From NCBI GenBank assembly GCA_936928855.1, contig CAKZHZ010000007.1, forward strand, positions 1 to 62,668: a stretch of DNA of 62,668 bases, written 5' to 3'. The translations under genes were made by a program, and so were the position numbers. The first letter of the stretch is position 1; every line of letters begins with the position of its first letter. The notes beneath the pieces are model-generated. The model was not told the DNA's origin. It saw nothing but the letters and a program-made list of their open reading frames with translations, and ran no database searches. Source of the DNA: an uncultured Polycyclovorans sp. Lineage in GTDB: Bacteria > Pseudomonadota > Gammaproteobacteria > Nevskiales > Nevskiaceae. Shown here in pieces: positions 27,023-36,999 of this stretch.

Positions 27023-28060
27023 TCAATGTAGCGAGGCAGGGGGGCGCAGGGCAGCTTCGGCGCCCTGGCGCAATCCAAGCCCCATGCGGATGAGACCCGA
27101 CGAGAGACGCTCCGCCAAGCCCTGTGGCTGCCGGAACGTCAGATGCAGCAGGTCGGCCTTGTCGACCCATTTGAGCAGCCAGTCGTCGCTGGTCAGCAGT
27201 TCGTCGGCCAGGTTCAGCGTCAGCGCCTGAGTGCCATACCAATGCTCACCTGTGGCCACCTGCTCGACCGAGACCGCGGGCCGGTGCTCGCTGATGAACT
27301 GCTTGAACAGTCCATGGGTCTGTTCCAGTTCCTCCCGGAACTTGCTGCGCCCGGCCTCGGTGTTCTCGCCGAACACGGTGAGGGTGCGCTTGTAGGCCCC
27401 CGCCGTATGCAGTTCAACGTCGACATCGTGCTTCTTGAGCAGTCGGTGGAGGTTTGGCAGTTGCGCAACCACGCCGATGGAACCCAGGATGGCAAAGGGG
27501 GCGGCCACGATGTGATCGGCCACGGCGGCCATCATGTAGCCGCCGCTGGCGGCGACGCGGTCAACCGCCACCGTCAGTTTCAACTCGCGGGCCCGCAGGC
27601 GCTGCAGCTGTGCTGCTGCTAGGCCGTAGGCGTGCACCAGTCCGCCTGCGGATTCCAGTCGCAGCAGCACTTCGTCGCCGGGGCGGGCGACCTGTACGAT
27701 GGCGCTGATCTCTTCTCGCAGGGCCTCCGTCGCGCTGGCGCGCAGGTCGCCGTCGAAGTCGAGCACGAAAATGCGGGCGCGAACTTCGGGTGGCTTGCTT
27801 TTCTGGCGCTTCTTCTGCTCCGCCTTCCGGGTCTTACGCAGCTGCTTGCGTTCAGCTGTGCTGCTGGTCTCGGCCTTGATGGCGTCGCCAAGGCGGCGAT
27901 ATCGCGCGTTGAGGTTGGTGATTTCCAGGCGTTCGCCCGGCCCCGGTTGTCGCGCCGCACGGATGGTCGCGGCCAGCGCCCCCAGCAGTAGGACAATCAC
28001 GATCAGCAGGGTGAAGGCCTTGGCGGCGAACAGGCCGTACTCGGCAAGAAGACTGGACAC
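27023..28060 (-). CDS. sohB: Probable protease SohB (peptidase S49)
   Basis: Inner-membrane S49 peptidase of 345 residues. A membrane helix (residues 12-32) and a basic Lys/Arg/Gln-rich linker precede the ClpP-like domain. The likely serine is in ASGGYMMA and the lysine in GAYKRTLT. The GTG start at 28060 follows AGGAGC. It is divergent from the OmpA gene. Confidence 0.92.
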   Translation of the reverse strand: MSSLLAEYGLFAAKAFTLLIVIVLLLGALAATIRAARQPGPGERLEITNLNARYRRLGDAIKAETSSTAERKQLRKTRKAEQKKRQKSKPPEVRARIFVLDFDGDLRASATEALREEISAIVQVARPGDEVLLRLESAGGLVHAYGLAAAQLQRLRARELKLTVAVDRVAASGGYMMAAVADHIVAAPFAILGSIGVVAQLPNLHRLLKKHDVDVELHTAGAYKRTLTVFGENTEAGRSKFREELEQTHGLFKQFISEHRPAVSVEQVATGEHWYGTQALTLNLADELLTSDDWLLKWVDKADLLHLTFRQPQGLAERLSSGLIRMGLGLRQGAEAALRPPASLH

Positions 28061-28124
28061 AGACGCTCCTGGTTCGGCGTGAGCGGGAAAATGTAGGGAA
28101 TTTCAGATTCTTGTTGCATTTCGG

Positions 28125-28198
28125 GAGTTGAACCCCCGCCCCCCCTATAATACGGTCCAAAACAACGGAGCGGCCTCGTCGGGGGCCAGGGGACGCAC
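28125..28198 (+). promoter_or_regulatory. Promoter and leader of the OmpA-family gene
   Basis: A perfect TATAAT lies at 28146-28151, about 50 bases before the start codon. No good -35 is found 16-18 bases upstream, where the DNA is a C-run, so activation by another factor or a weak -35 is likely. Confidence 0.6.
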
Positions 28199-29269
28199 AT
28201 GAACCGGATCTCTCTCAGCGTGGCGGGCCTTGCGGCGTTGCTGGCGGCGGCCTCGGTGTCCGCCTCCGATGTCGACACCGCGGTCGACACGCGTCCCTAC
28301 ATCTCGGTCGGCGGCAGTTACGTTTTCGAAGACGACAGCCGCGACAGCGAAGGCGGCGACGGGTACTGGCTGAGCGTCGGCAAATCGTTCAACCGCTTCT
28401 GGGGGTTGGAGTTCAGCGGCTTTCACAACCAGTTTGATGCCCGTCGCCCGGGCGGTCCCGAGTGGGAAGAGCAGGGCGGTGAACTGTCGGTGCTCTACTA
28501 CTACGCGCGCGGTGAGTCCTTCTCGCCCTATTTCAGTCTTGGCGCGGGGTGGCTGGAAACCGAGGAAGGCACCAGCGGTCTCGATTCCACTGATGCCTTC
28601 GGGGCGGCCGGGGTGGGGTTCTTCAAGTCGTTCTCGCTCGGTCGTGCGGACCTTGGCTTGCGGGGTGACCTCCGCTACCGCTGGCTGGATGCGCAGGATA
28701 TCGGGGCCGGCTCGCCGTTCGAGGAGGCGGTGGTGCGACTGGGGCTGGTCGTGCCCCTGGGCGCCGATCCGACCCCCACTCCGGAAGCGGTGCCGGTGGC
28801 CAAACCGTTGCCGGTCGGGGATGCCGACGGTGACGGGGTGCCGGACGACCGGGATCGCTGCCCTGACACCGCTGCGGGGCTTGCTGTCGACGCTGATGGC
28901 TGTCCGCCGCCACCGGTGCCCGCCAAGGGGTTCGATCCGATCACTTTCCCGTTTGATGCCCACCACCTGACCGATTTCGCCAAGGCGCAACTGCAGGCTG
29001 CGGTGCGGGTGATTCGTGAGCGCCTGGATTCCGATCGCGACCGACGCCTTGCGTTGGCCGGGCACACCGATTGGATGGGCACCGAAGGCTACAACCAGGC
29101 GCTGTCTGAGCGGCGCGCGCGGAGCGTGCGCGATTACCTGATCAAGCTCGGTGTTCCGGCGGATCGCATTCAGGCGGATGCCTACGGTGAAACGCGCCCT
29201 GCAGCCTCCAACGACACTGAAGCCGGGCGTGCCCGCAACCGACGTGTCGAGCTGCAGTGGGTGGAGTGA
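28199..29269 (+). CDS. OmpA-family outer membrane protein with TSP3 linker
   Basis: The 356-residue protein has a signal peptide (cleaved near VSAS), an eight-strand barrel-like N-terminal domain rich in aromatic residues, and a calcium-type thrombospondin-3 repeat (DADGDGVPDDRDRCPD). A C-terminal OmpA domain follows, whose peptidoglycan motif GHTDWMGTEGYNQALSERRA keeps the Asp and Arg that bind diaminopimelate. It should tether the outer membrane to the wall. Confidence 0.9.
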   Translation: MNRISLSVAGLAALLAAASVSASDVDTAVDTRPYISVGGSYVFEDDSRDSEGGDGYWLSVGKSFNRFWGLEFSGFHNQFDARRPGGPEWEEQGGELSVLYYYARGESFSPYFSLGAGWLETEEGTSGLDSTDAFGAAGVGFFKSFSLGRADLGLRGDLRYRWLDAQDIGAGSPFEEAVVRLGLVVPLGADPTPTPEAVPVAKPLPVGDADGDGVPDDRDRCPDTAAGLAVDADGCPPPPVPAKGFDPITFPFDAHHLTDFAKAQLQAAVRVIRERLDSDRDRRLALAGHTDWMGTEGYNQALSERRARSVRDYLIKLGVPADRIQADAYGETRPAASNDTEAGRARNRRVELQWVE

Positions 29270-29339
29270 TTTCGCGCTTGCTCCGTTGCAGTGTCGCGCG
29301 TAGGCTTGAGCCTTGTCGACCAATGACCGATTCGGCCTG

Positions 29340-30359
29340 ATGCGCGTCCGCCTTCTGCCCTGGCTTGTGATGCTGCCCTCCGCCGCGCTCGCTGCTGCGG
29401 GTGTTGGCTACATCGTCGACGGCGATGGGGATGGCGTCGACGATACCCGAGACCTCTGCCTCTATACCCCGCCCGGCGCTACCGTCGATGGCTTCGGGTG
29501 CTCCGGCAATGATGATGAGGATGGGGACCAGGTGGCCGATCTCCTGGACCACTGTCCGATGTCCCCGCCCGGCGCACGGGTGGATCGTTACGGGTGCGCC
29601 ATCGACAGTGATTTCGACGGTGTTGCCGACGGCATTGACCGTTGCGACGGTTCGCCGCTCGGTGCGCTGGTCAATGCGGCCGGTTGCAGCGTGACTGCCG
29701 TGGCGTCAGCGCCAGTGTCTCCCCCGGCACCGCCCCGCGTGGCGGGCGCTCCCAGCCCTGTGCTGCGGCGGCCGACCGTGATGGCAGCCACCGTGCCGAC
29801 CCTGGCGCCGCGTGCCGTACTGGCGGCGATGCCGCCTGCACGACCGATGGCGAGGACGGTAACGGCACCCCGTCAGGTTGTTGCGTCGGCGCCCACCGTG
29901 ACGGCCCGTGTGGCACCGGTGTCGACGCCCCGGCCTGTTCCGTTGGCCGTGGCAGTGGCGGAACGCATTCCGTCGCCGCGACCGGCGGCGGTGCCGTCAG
30001 TCGCGCCGCGGGCCGTGCCGGTTCCGCCGCCGCCGCTGCGGGCTCGGCCGACGACGCTGAGCGCTCGCAGTCGAGTGGCCGATGTGGCGTTCGGCGAAAG
30101 CGCCGACATGGATGGCGCTGCATTGCTGGAAGCCCTGGAGACGGTGCGGGCCGGGCTGGAGGCGAGTGCCGACTACTACGTCGAGCTCGTCGGCCTGACC
30201 ACCGGGGCGCGGGGCGACTCGAGTCGCATGGCGCAGCGGGTCCAGCAGGTGCAGCAGTTCATCGAGGCCAAGGGCATTCCGGGCGCGCGGATCGTCTACG
30301 CGCTACGGCCGGCGCGCGCTGGCGAGCGGGCAGGGCATGTGGAGCTTCATCAGCGCTGA
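29340..30359 (+). CDS. TSP3-repeat protein with degenerate OmpA C-terminus
   Basis: The 339-residue product has a signal peptide (MRVRLLPWLVM to ALAAAG) and three thrombospondin-3-like calcium repeats (DGDGDGVDD, DDEDGDQVADLLDHC, DSDFDGVADGIDRC). A Pro/Ala/Val/Arg-rich linker of about 115 residues follows, then a C-terminal domain of OmpA length. There GHTD has become GLTT and NRRVEL has become AGHVEL, so peptidoglycan binding is probably lost. It lies 70 bases after the intact OmpA gene. I chose 29340 because an in-frame upstream start would delay the signal peptide. Confidence 0.75.
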   Translation: MRVRLLPWLVMLPSAALAAAGVGYIVDGDGDGVDDTRDLCLYTPPGATVDGFGCSGNDDEDGDQVADLLDHCPMSPPGARVDRYGCAIDSDFDGVADGIDRCDGSPLGALVNAAGCSVTAVASAPVSPPAPPRVAGAPSPVLRRPTVMAATVPTLAPRAVLAAMPPARPMARTVTAPRQVVASAPTVTARVAPVSTPRPVPLAVAVAERIPSPRPAAVPSVAPRAVPVPPPPLRARPTTLSARSRVADVAFGESADMDGAALLEALETVRAGLEASADYYVELVGLTTGARGDSSRMAQRVQQVQQFIEAKGIPGARIVYALRPARAGERAGHVELHQR

Positions 30360-30397
30360 GAGCAGGTAAAAAAGCGCCTGCCTGCTGCGCCCTCCGT

Positions 30398-30426
30398 CGC
30401 ACGCCCCCGTCGGCGTTCGATTTTTT
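30398..30426 (+). terminator. Intrinsic terminator of the OmpA gene pair
   Basis: CGCACGCC and GGCGTTCG pair over 8 bases with one mismatch, with a 6-base loop, followed by A and six T. It follows the second OmpA-like gene and lies before the convergent hemH stop. Confidence 0.72.
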
Positions 30427-30446
30427 CACACGCTCTGAGTGCCCCG

Positions 30447-31574
30447 TCATTCGCGCCCGGCGTCGCCCTGTGACGCGGCGACCCGTGCCAGACGTTCTTG
30501 AATGACAGTGTTCGATTCCGAGCGCAGGGGCCAGCCCTGCAGATGGGTTCGCACCAAGCCTTCCAGCGCCTTCAGATGGACCTCTTCGGCATTGAGCGCG
30601 GGGATGTAGCGCAGGGCCTCACCGCCGGCCTCGCGAAACAGGTGGTCATAGCCGATCGACACTTCTTCCAGGGTCTCCAGGCAGTCGGCGGAGAAGCCCG
30701 GGCAGATCACATCCAGTTGTTTGCAGCCGTCCTCAGCCAGGCTGCGGATGCGGTCGTCGGTATACGGTTGCAGCCAGGGCATGCGGCCCAGGCGGCTCTG
30801 GAAGCTCAGACTCCAGCGGTCCTCGGTGAGTGACAGGGCGTCGGCCAGCAGCCGCGCGGTCTTGTGGCAGTGGCAGTAGTACGGATCGCCGAGATGCAGG
30901 TTGCGCTGGGGGATGCCGTGAAACGACATCAGCAGATGCGTGCCTTCGCCGTGACGTGCCCAGTGCGCGCGCACGCTGGCGGCGAGGGCTGCGATATACC
31001 CCGGATCATCGTGATAGTCGCGCACCATTCGCAGCGCAGGCGGGAACCGCTCCCGCATCAGCAGTCGATACAGCGCGTCCATGGCAGCGGCGGTGGTGGT
31101 CGCCGAATACTGGGGGTACAGCGGCAGGGCCAGCAGTCGCTGCACGCCGGCCGCCCGCAAGTCGGCGAGTGCCCTCGCCAACGAGGGTTCGCCATAGGTC
31201 ATGGCGAGGGCCACAGGGATATCGGGGCCCAGCGCTGCCTGCAGCCCGCTTTGCTGGGCGCGGCCGATCGTGAGCAGCGGGGATCCGTCAGTCCCCCAGA
31301 CGGCGCCGTAGGCCGTCACCAGCTTGCGCGGCCGGAAAGGCAGGATCAGCAGGTTCAGCAGCAGCCACCACAGCGGTCGCGGCACCTCGACCACACGCCG
31401 GTCCGAAAGAAACTGGCGCAGGTAGCGTCGGATGGCCGGGGCGGTGGGCGCATCGGGCGTGCCGAGATTGATCAGCAGCACGCCGGTGCGGGCGGTGCGT
31501 GCGTGAGCGGCTGTGGTGTCGGAAGGGGTCAAGGGGACGTCAGCGTCGGGGTTCGGAACCGTATTGTCCCGCAT
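30447..31574 (-). CDS. hemH: Ferrochelatase
   Basis: Inserts iron into protoporphyrin IX at the membrane. The 375-residue protein shows GVLLINLGTPDAP, the catalytic-His motif LLMSFHGIPQRN, and the C-terminal CPGFSADCLETLEE. The ATG at 31574 lies 35 bases inside the AGCS symporter gene. A later start would remove only the poorly conserved first 28 residues, so the overlap may be shorter. Confidence 0.95.
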   Translation of the reverse strand: MRDNTVPNPDADVPLTPSDTTAAHARTARTGVLLINLGTPDAPTAPAIRRYLRQFLSDRRVVEVPRPLWWLLLNLLILPFRPRKLVTAYGAVWGTDGSPLLTIGRAQQSGLQAALGPDIPVALAMTYGEPSLARALADLRAAGVQRLLALPLYPQYSATTTAAAMDALYRLLMRERFPPALRMVRDYHDDPGYIAALAASVRAHWARHGEGTHLLMSFHGIPQRNLHLGDPYYCHCHKTARLLADALSLTEDRWSLSFQSRLGRMPWLQPYTDDRIRSLAEDGCKQLDVICPGFSADCLETLEEVSIGYDHLFREAGGEALRYIPALNAEEVHLKALEGLVRTHLQGWPLRSESNTVIQERLARVAASQGDAGRE

Positions 31575-33204
31575 CCGGGTCAGGGGACAGCCGACGGAAG
31601 TAATCCTTGTACGCGCGGATCATCACCGGCCCCAGGGCCACCATCATCGGTAGGTTGATGATGAGCATGAAACCGAGCGCGATGGTGCTGAGCGTGTCCA
31701 GCTCGACGTCGGTACGGATGAAGCCGAGGCAGGTGACCCATATCAGCCCGCACCAGAGCACACGAAACGGTTTCACCGCCCGGGTGCCGGCGAGATAGAT
31801 CAGCCCCTGTTCGCTGTAGTAGCTCCAGGTGATCATGGTGGAGACGGCGAACAACCATACGGTGATCACCACCAGCCAACGTCCGAGTCCGGGCTGGGCC
31901 GCATCGAAGGCCTTGGCCGTGAGCGTGGCCGCCGGGTAGTCGGCGAACAGTCCGGGCTCGGCGAGCTGCGGAGCATCGGCCGTCAGGGGGCGCCAGGCGA
32001 TGCCGCCGTTGTCGGTGACCTCGCCGAACAGCCGCTGCCGAGGCTGATCCTGATCGCGAACCACCAGAAACACCGGGTCACCGGTCTTGAGCGTGCTCTG
32101 CTGCTCCGGCAACTGCACCCGGTCCGGGACCCAGCGGCCATCGCTCTGTGCCACCAGTTGGGGTGGGGTGATCCAGTGCGCTTCGGCACCGCGGTTCCAG
32201 ACGCCGCTGACCAGAATCACCAGTGCCGTCAGCGTGCAGACCACCAGCGTGTCGATGAAAGGTTCCAGGCCGGCGACCACCCCTTCGGTCACGGGCTCCC
32301 GTGTCTTGACGGCAGCGTGGGCGATCGGTGCCGAGCCCAAGCCGGCTTCCGAGGAGAACAGGGCCCGTTTCATGCCGAAGATGAAGGCCGTCCCGGTGGC
32401 GGCTCCCAGGAAGGCGCCGGCCGCTTCAGCCGGCTGAAACGCGGCGGTGAAGATCAGCCGGAACAGGGCTGGCAGCTGTTCGCGCTCCACCACCAGGACT
32501 GCGATGGCCGCCAGCATGTACAGCCCGCACATCACCGGCACCAGCGTGCCGGTGATGCGGCCGATGCGGCGAATGCCGCCCAGGATCACCGCTGCCACCA
32601 GCAGCGCCATCACCAGGCCGCTGATCCACGGCGGTACACCGAAGTAGGCCCGGGAGATCTCGGCGACGTTCCACGCCTGGAACATGTTGCCGCCGGTGAT
32701 GCCGAACAGGATCAGGGGCAGGCAGAACAGCGCGCCGATCACCGCGCCAAGCCGCGCCATGCCCGGCAGGCGGGACAGTCCCTGGCGGGCCACCATCATC
32801 GGCCCGCCGAGCGGATGATCCGGTTGGGTGGTATCGCGATAGAGCATCGACAAGGTGACTTCGGCGGTTTTGATCGCCATGCCCGCGAGCCCCACCATCC
32901 ACATCCAGAAGACGGCACCCGGCCCCCCCAGGCTGACGGCGATGGCAACGCCACCGATGTTGCCGAGGCCCACCGTTGCCGACAGTGCGGCCGACAGGGC
33001 CTGGAAGTGCGAGAGCACGCCGGTGCCCTCCCCGCGATGCGGGCCGCGTCCGCTGATCAGGCGCACCCCGTGCGTGAGGGAGCGGTACTGGCAGAAACCG
33101 CTCCAGACCGTGAACAGGATGCCGACGCCCAGCAGCGTCAGCAGTACCGGTACCGACAGCAGCACGGCATTGATGGCGGACAGCAGGGCAAAGAAGGCAT
33201 CCAT
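31540..33204 (-). CDS. Alanine/glycine:cation symporter (AGCS family)
   Basis: Sodium-coupled amino acid transporter of 554 residues. The family signature VGLGNIGGVAIAVSLGGPGAVFWMW and the EAGLGSAPIAHA motif are clear. The ATG at 33204 gives MDAFFALLS before the first helix. Between two late membrane helices is a hydrophilic segment of about 100 residues (around 325-425) absent from typical 450-480-residue members. It starts eight bases after the NSS transporter gene. Confidence 0.9.
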   Translation of the reverse strand: MDAFFALLSAINAVLLSVPVLLTLLGVGILFTVWSGFCQYRSLTHGVRLISGRGPHRGEGTGVLSHFQALSAALSATVGLGNIGGVAIAVSLGGPGAVFWMWMVGLAGMAIKTAEVTLSMLYRDTTQPDHPLGGPMMVARQGLSRLPGMARLGAVIGALFCLPLILFGITGGNMFQAWNVAEISRAYFGVPPWISGLVMALLVAAVILGGIRRIGRITGTLVPVMCGLYMLAAIAVLVVEREQLPALFRLIFTAAFQPAEAAGAFLGAATGTAFIFGMKRALFSSEAGLGSAPIAHAAVKTREPVTEGVVAGLEPFIDTLVVCTLTALVILVSGVWNRGAEAHWITPPQLVAQSDGRWVPDRVQLPEQQSTLKTGDPVFLVVRDQDQPRQRLFGEVTDNGGIAWRPLTADAPQLAEPGLFADYPAATLTAKAFDAAQPGLGRWLVVITVWLFAVSTMITWSYYSEQGLIYLAGTRAVKPFRVLWCGLIWVTCLGFIRTDVELDTLSTIALGFMLIINLPMMVALGPVMIRAYKDYFRRLSPDPDAGQYGSEPRR

Positions 33205-33212
33205 GCGGCAGC

Positions 33213-34544
<1,332 letters not shown>

Positions 34545-34582
34545 GCGCGCTCCCCCGAGGCGATGGTGTGGGCGTGTGCCGG

Positions 34583-35893
34583 TCAGGCGGCGGCGGCAGG
34601 GACCAGCTCGGCGACCGCCTGGACCTCCCTCGCTGCTGCCAGTGCGGCCAGCCGGGCGATCACGCCATAGGCATAGAAACGGTTCGGCCGCTCGTCGGGC
34701 CCGGCGTCTGGGTCAGGGTGTCCGCAGCACTGATCAAAGGCCAGCTGTTCGAAGCGCATGCCGGGGGCGTTGAGGTTTTCATCGGTGCCGCGGCGGCTGT
34801 TGAGGCGGTAGAAGCCACCCACCACGAACTGGTCGATCATGTAGACCACCGGCTCGGCGGCCGCCTGATCGGTGCCCAGCCGCTCGAAGGTGGGGACGCC
34901 TTCCTGGATGATGGCGCCGGTCACCTCGCTGCCGTCCTTGGCGCTGGCCATGTGGCTGCGGGCGCGCCGGTTCATTTCGCGGACGTCATCGGCCGATCGC
35001 GCCGTCATCACGCCCATACCGTAAGTGCCCGCGTCGGACTTCACGATCACGAAGGGGTCATGCGGGATGTCGTACTCCCGGTACTTCTCCCGCAGATCGT
35101 TGAGCAGCAGTTCCACGTTGCTGATCAGGCATTCTTCGCCTTCACGCTTCATGAAGTTGATCTGGCCACAGTTGCGGAACATGGGGTCGATCAGCCAGGG
35201 GTCGAGCGCGAGGACTTCGGCCAGCTCGCGTGCGGTTTCGCGGTAAAAGCCGAAGTGCTGTGATTTCTTGCGCGCGTGCCAGCCCAGGCCAACGGGGGGC
35301 AGCACGTCCTGTCGCAGCCCCTGCAGGATCGGTGGCACGCCGCCCGAGAGATCGTTATTGAGCAGGACCGCACAGGGTGTGAAATCGGCAACCCGCACCG
35401 TATCCCCCTCACGCAGCAGGGGTTCCAGCAGGAGCGTGCGGCCCGACAGTTCCAGCGTGATCTCGCGCGGCTCGGTGAGATCAGGGATCAGCGAGCCGAT
35501 ATGAACGCGGTAGCCCGCTTTCTGGATCAGGCCGAAAAGCGTTGCCACGCTTTCCAGGTAATAGGGGTTTCGGGTGTGGTTTTCGGGCACCAGCACCAGC
35601 CCCTGAGCGCTCGGACAGACCCGCTGCAAAGCGGTCTTCAGTGCCTGCACACAGAGCGATTCGAACGTGTCGTTTAGGTTGTTGAAGCCGCCCGGGAACA
35701 GATTGGTATCCACAGGTGCTAGCTTGTAGCCCGCATTGCGCAGATCCACCGATGAATAGAAGGGGGGCGGTGTCGACTGCCACTGACGGCGGAACCAGGC
35801 CTCGATGTCGGTCGTTCGCTCCAGCAGTCGGGTCTCCAGGGAGAGCAGAGGTCCGGTATGGGCGGTCACCAAACGGGGCACGGGGTTTTGCAT
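34583..35893 (-). CDS. gshA: Glutamate-cysteine ligase, GshA (PF08886 type)
   Basis: First step of glutathione synthesis. The 436-residue protein belongs to the proteobacterial class unrelated in sequence to E. coli GshA, with VDTNLFPGGFNNL, VPENHTRNPYY and VKSDAGTYGMGVMT. The C-terminal Ala-rich tail is variable. The ATG at 35893 is divergent from pilG. No gshB is seen in this window. Confidence 0.9.
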   Translation of the reverse strand: MQNPVPRLVTAHTGPLLSLETRLLERTTDIEAWFRRQWQSTPPPFYSSVDLRNAGYKLAPVDTNLFPGGFNNLNDTFESLCVQALKTALQRVCPSAQGLVLVPENHTRNPYYLESVATLFGLIQKAGYRVHIGSLIPDLTEPREITLELSGRTLLLEPLLREGDTVRVADFTPCAVLLNNDLSGGVPPILQGLRQDVLPPVGLGWHARKKSQHFGFYRETARELAEVLALDPWLIDPMFRNCGQINFMKREGEECLISNVELLLNDLREKYREYDIPHDPFVIVKSDAGTYGMGVMTARSADDVREMNRRARSHMASAKDGSEVTGAIIQEGVPTFERLGTDQAAAEPVVYMIDQFVVGGFYRLNSRRGTDENLNAPGMRFEQLAFDQCCGHPDPDAGPDERPNRFYAYGVIARLAALAAAREVQAVAELVPAAAA

Positions 35894-35895
35894 GC

Positions 35896-35925
35896 GACAG
35901 CTCGCTTCGGGGCGGGACAGCTCGC
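35896..35925. repeat. 10-base direct repeat in the gshA/pilG intergenic region
   Basis: GACAGCTCGC occurs at 35896-35905 and 35916-35925, start-to-start 20 bases or two helical turns, just upstream of the gshA start. It could be a tandem regulator site, but no known consensus is recognised. Confidence 0.35.
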
Positions 35926-36045
35926 AGTGTAACGATTCGTCCGCAGCGGGGTCGGCGCAGTCCTTCCGGTGCTGTGGAGGCTGTTCGATGGAGTGTGTTA
36001 CAAAGCCGCGTCCAATCTCAGCAAGGCGATGGGGAGGCCCACCAG

Positions 36046-36432
36046 GTGGGAGACGCGACGCAGCACAGGGCGACGGTGATGGTGGTCGATGACAGTCAGA
36101 CCATTCGACGCACCGCCGAAACCCTGCTCACCCGTGAGGGCTATACCGTTGTCACCGCTCAGGACGGATTCGAGGCCCTGGCGCGGATTGCCGACGCCCC
36201 GCCGGACCTGATCTTCATCGACATCATGATGCCGCGACTGGACGGTTATCAGGCCTGTGCCCTGATCAAGGGCAATCCCCGGTACGCGCGGACGCCCGTG
36301 GTGATGCTTTCGTCGAAGGATGGCCTGTTCGACCGCGCGCGCGGTCGGATCGTCGGCTCCGACGAGTATCTCACCAAGCCCTTCACGCGCGACGAACTCA
36401 TCGGCGCCGTGCGCGCCCATGTGAGCGTCTGA
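36046..36432 (+). CDS. pilG: Twitching motility response regulator PilG
   Basis: Stand-alone CheY-like receiver of the Pil-Chp system that promotes pilus extension. It shows VMVVDDSQTIRRTAETLL, phospho-acceptor D59 in LIFIDIMMPRLDGY, and VMLSSKDGLFDRARG with YLTKPF, very close to Pseudomonas PilG. I chose the GTG at 36046 (128 residues), eight bases after GGGGAGG, because it restores the usual short N-terminus; the ATG at 36079 would cut strand 1. Confidence 0.92.
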   Translation: MGDATQHRATVMVVDDSQTIRRTAETLLTREGYTVVTAQDGFEALARIADAPPDLIFIDIMMPRLDGYQACALIKGNPRYARTPVVMLSSKDGLFDRARGRIVGSDEYLTKPFTRDELIGAVRAHVSV

Positions 36433-36440
36433 TTGCGCCC

Positions 36441-36989
36441 ATGAGCGCCGCGCTGCGAGCCTGGCGAGACGACCCCTTCGAGCTGCTGCTGCGGCTCGAC
36501 GGCAGCCTGCGGGCGGCGCGACTGGACGTGGCCGCCGGACAGGCGGAGCAATGGACCGGGCTCGGCTTTCGCATCGGGCAGGACTGGCTTCTGGTGCCCC
36601 GCGAGGAAGTCCGCGAAGTGATTCCACCGCCCACCTTCACGCGTGTCCCGAACGCGCGAGCCTGGCTGCTGGGCCTGGCCAACGTTCGTGGCGGACTGGT
36701 GACCGTGGTCGATCTGCAGACCCTGTTGGGGGGGCATGCGGCGCAGCCGGGACGCTTGCAGCGGATGCTGGTGCTCAACGCGGAGCGCCTGCCGGTGGGA
36801 TTTCTGGTCGACGAAGTGGTGGGTTATCGCCAGTTTCTGCCGCAGGACCAGCACCCGCCTGCTCCTGCCGAGCTGGACGCGCTGCAGCCGCTGGAACTGG
36901 GTGGCTTCCTGCGCGAGGGGCGGCAGTGGCGCGTGATCAGTCTTCACAAGCTGGCGCGCACCGATACGTTCCGGCAGGCCGGCTGGTAA
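36441..36989 (+). CDS. pilI: CheW-like adaptor PilI
   Basis: CheW-domain protein of 182 residues that would couple a chemoreceptor to ChpA. The CheW core includes REVIPPPTFTRVPNARAWLLGLANVRGGLVTVVDL. It starts eight bases after pilG and ends 10 bases before chpA, leaving no room for pilJ, which normally lies between pilI and chpA. Confidence 0.9.
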   Translation: MSAALRAWRDDPFELLLRLDGSLRAARLDVAAGQAEQWTGLGFRIGQDWLLVPREEVREVIPPPTFTRVPNARAWLLGLANVRGGLVTVVDLQTLLGGHAAQPGRLQRMLVLNAERLPVGFLVDEVVGYRQFLPQDQHPPAPAELDALQPLELGGFLREGRQWRVISLHKLARTDTFRQAGW

Positions 36990-36999
36990 GGATAGGCCC

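Noticed and set aside
30362..30376. A-run and GCGC motif as a second terminator arm
   Set aside because: No stable stem pairs the A-run with the T-run at 30421; only the 30398-30419 stem is convincing.
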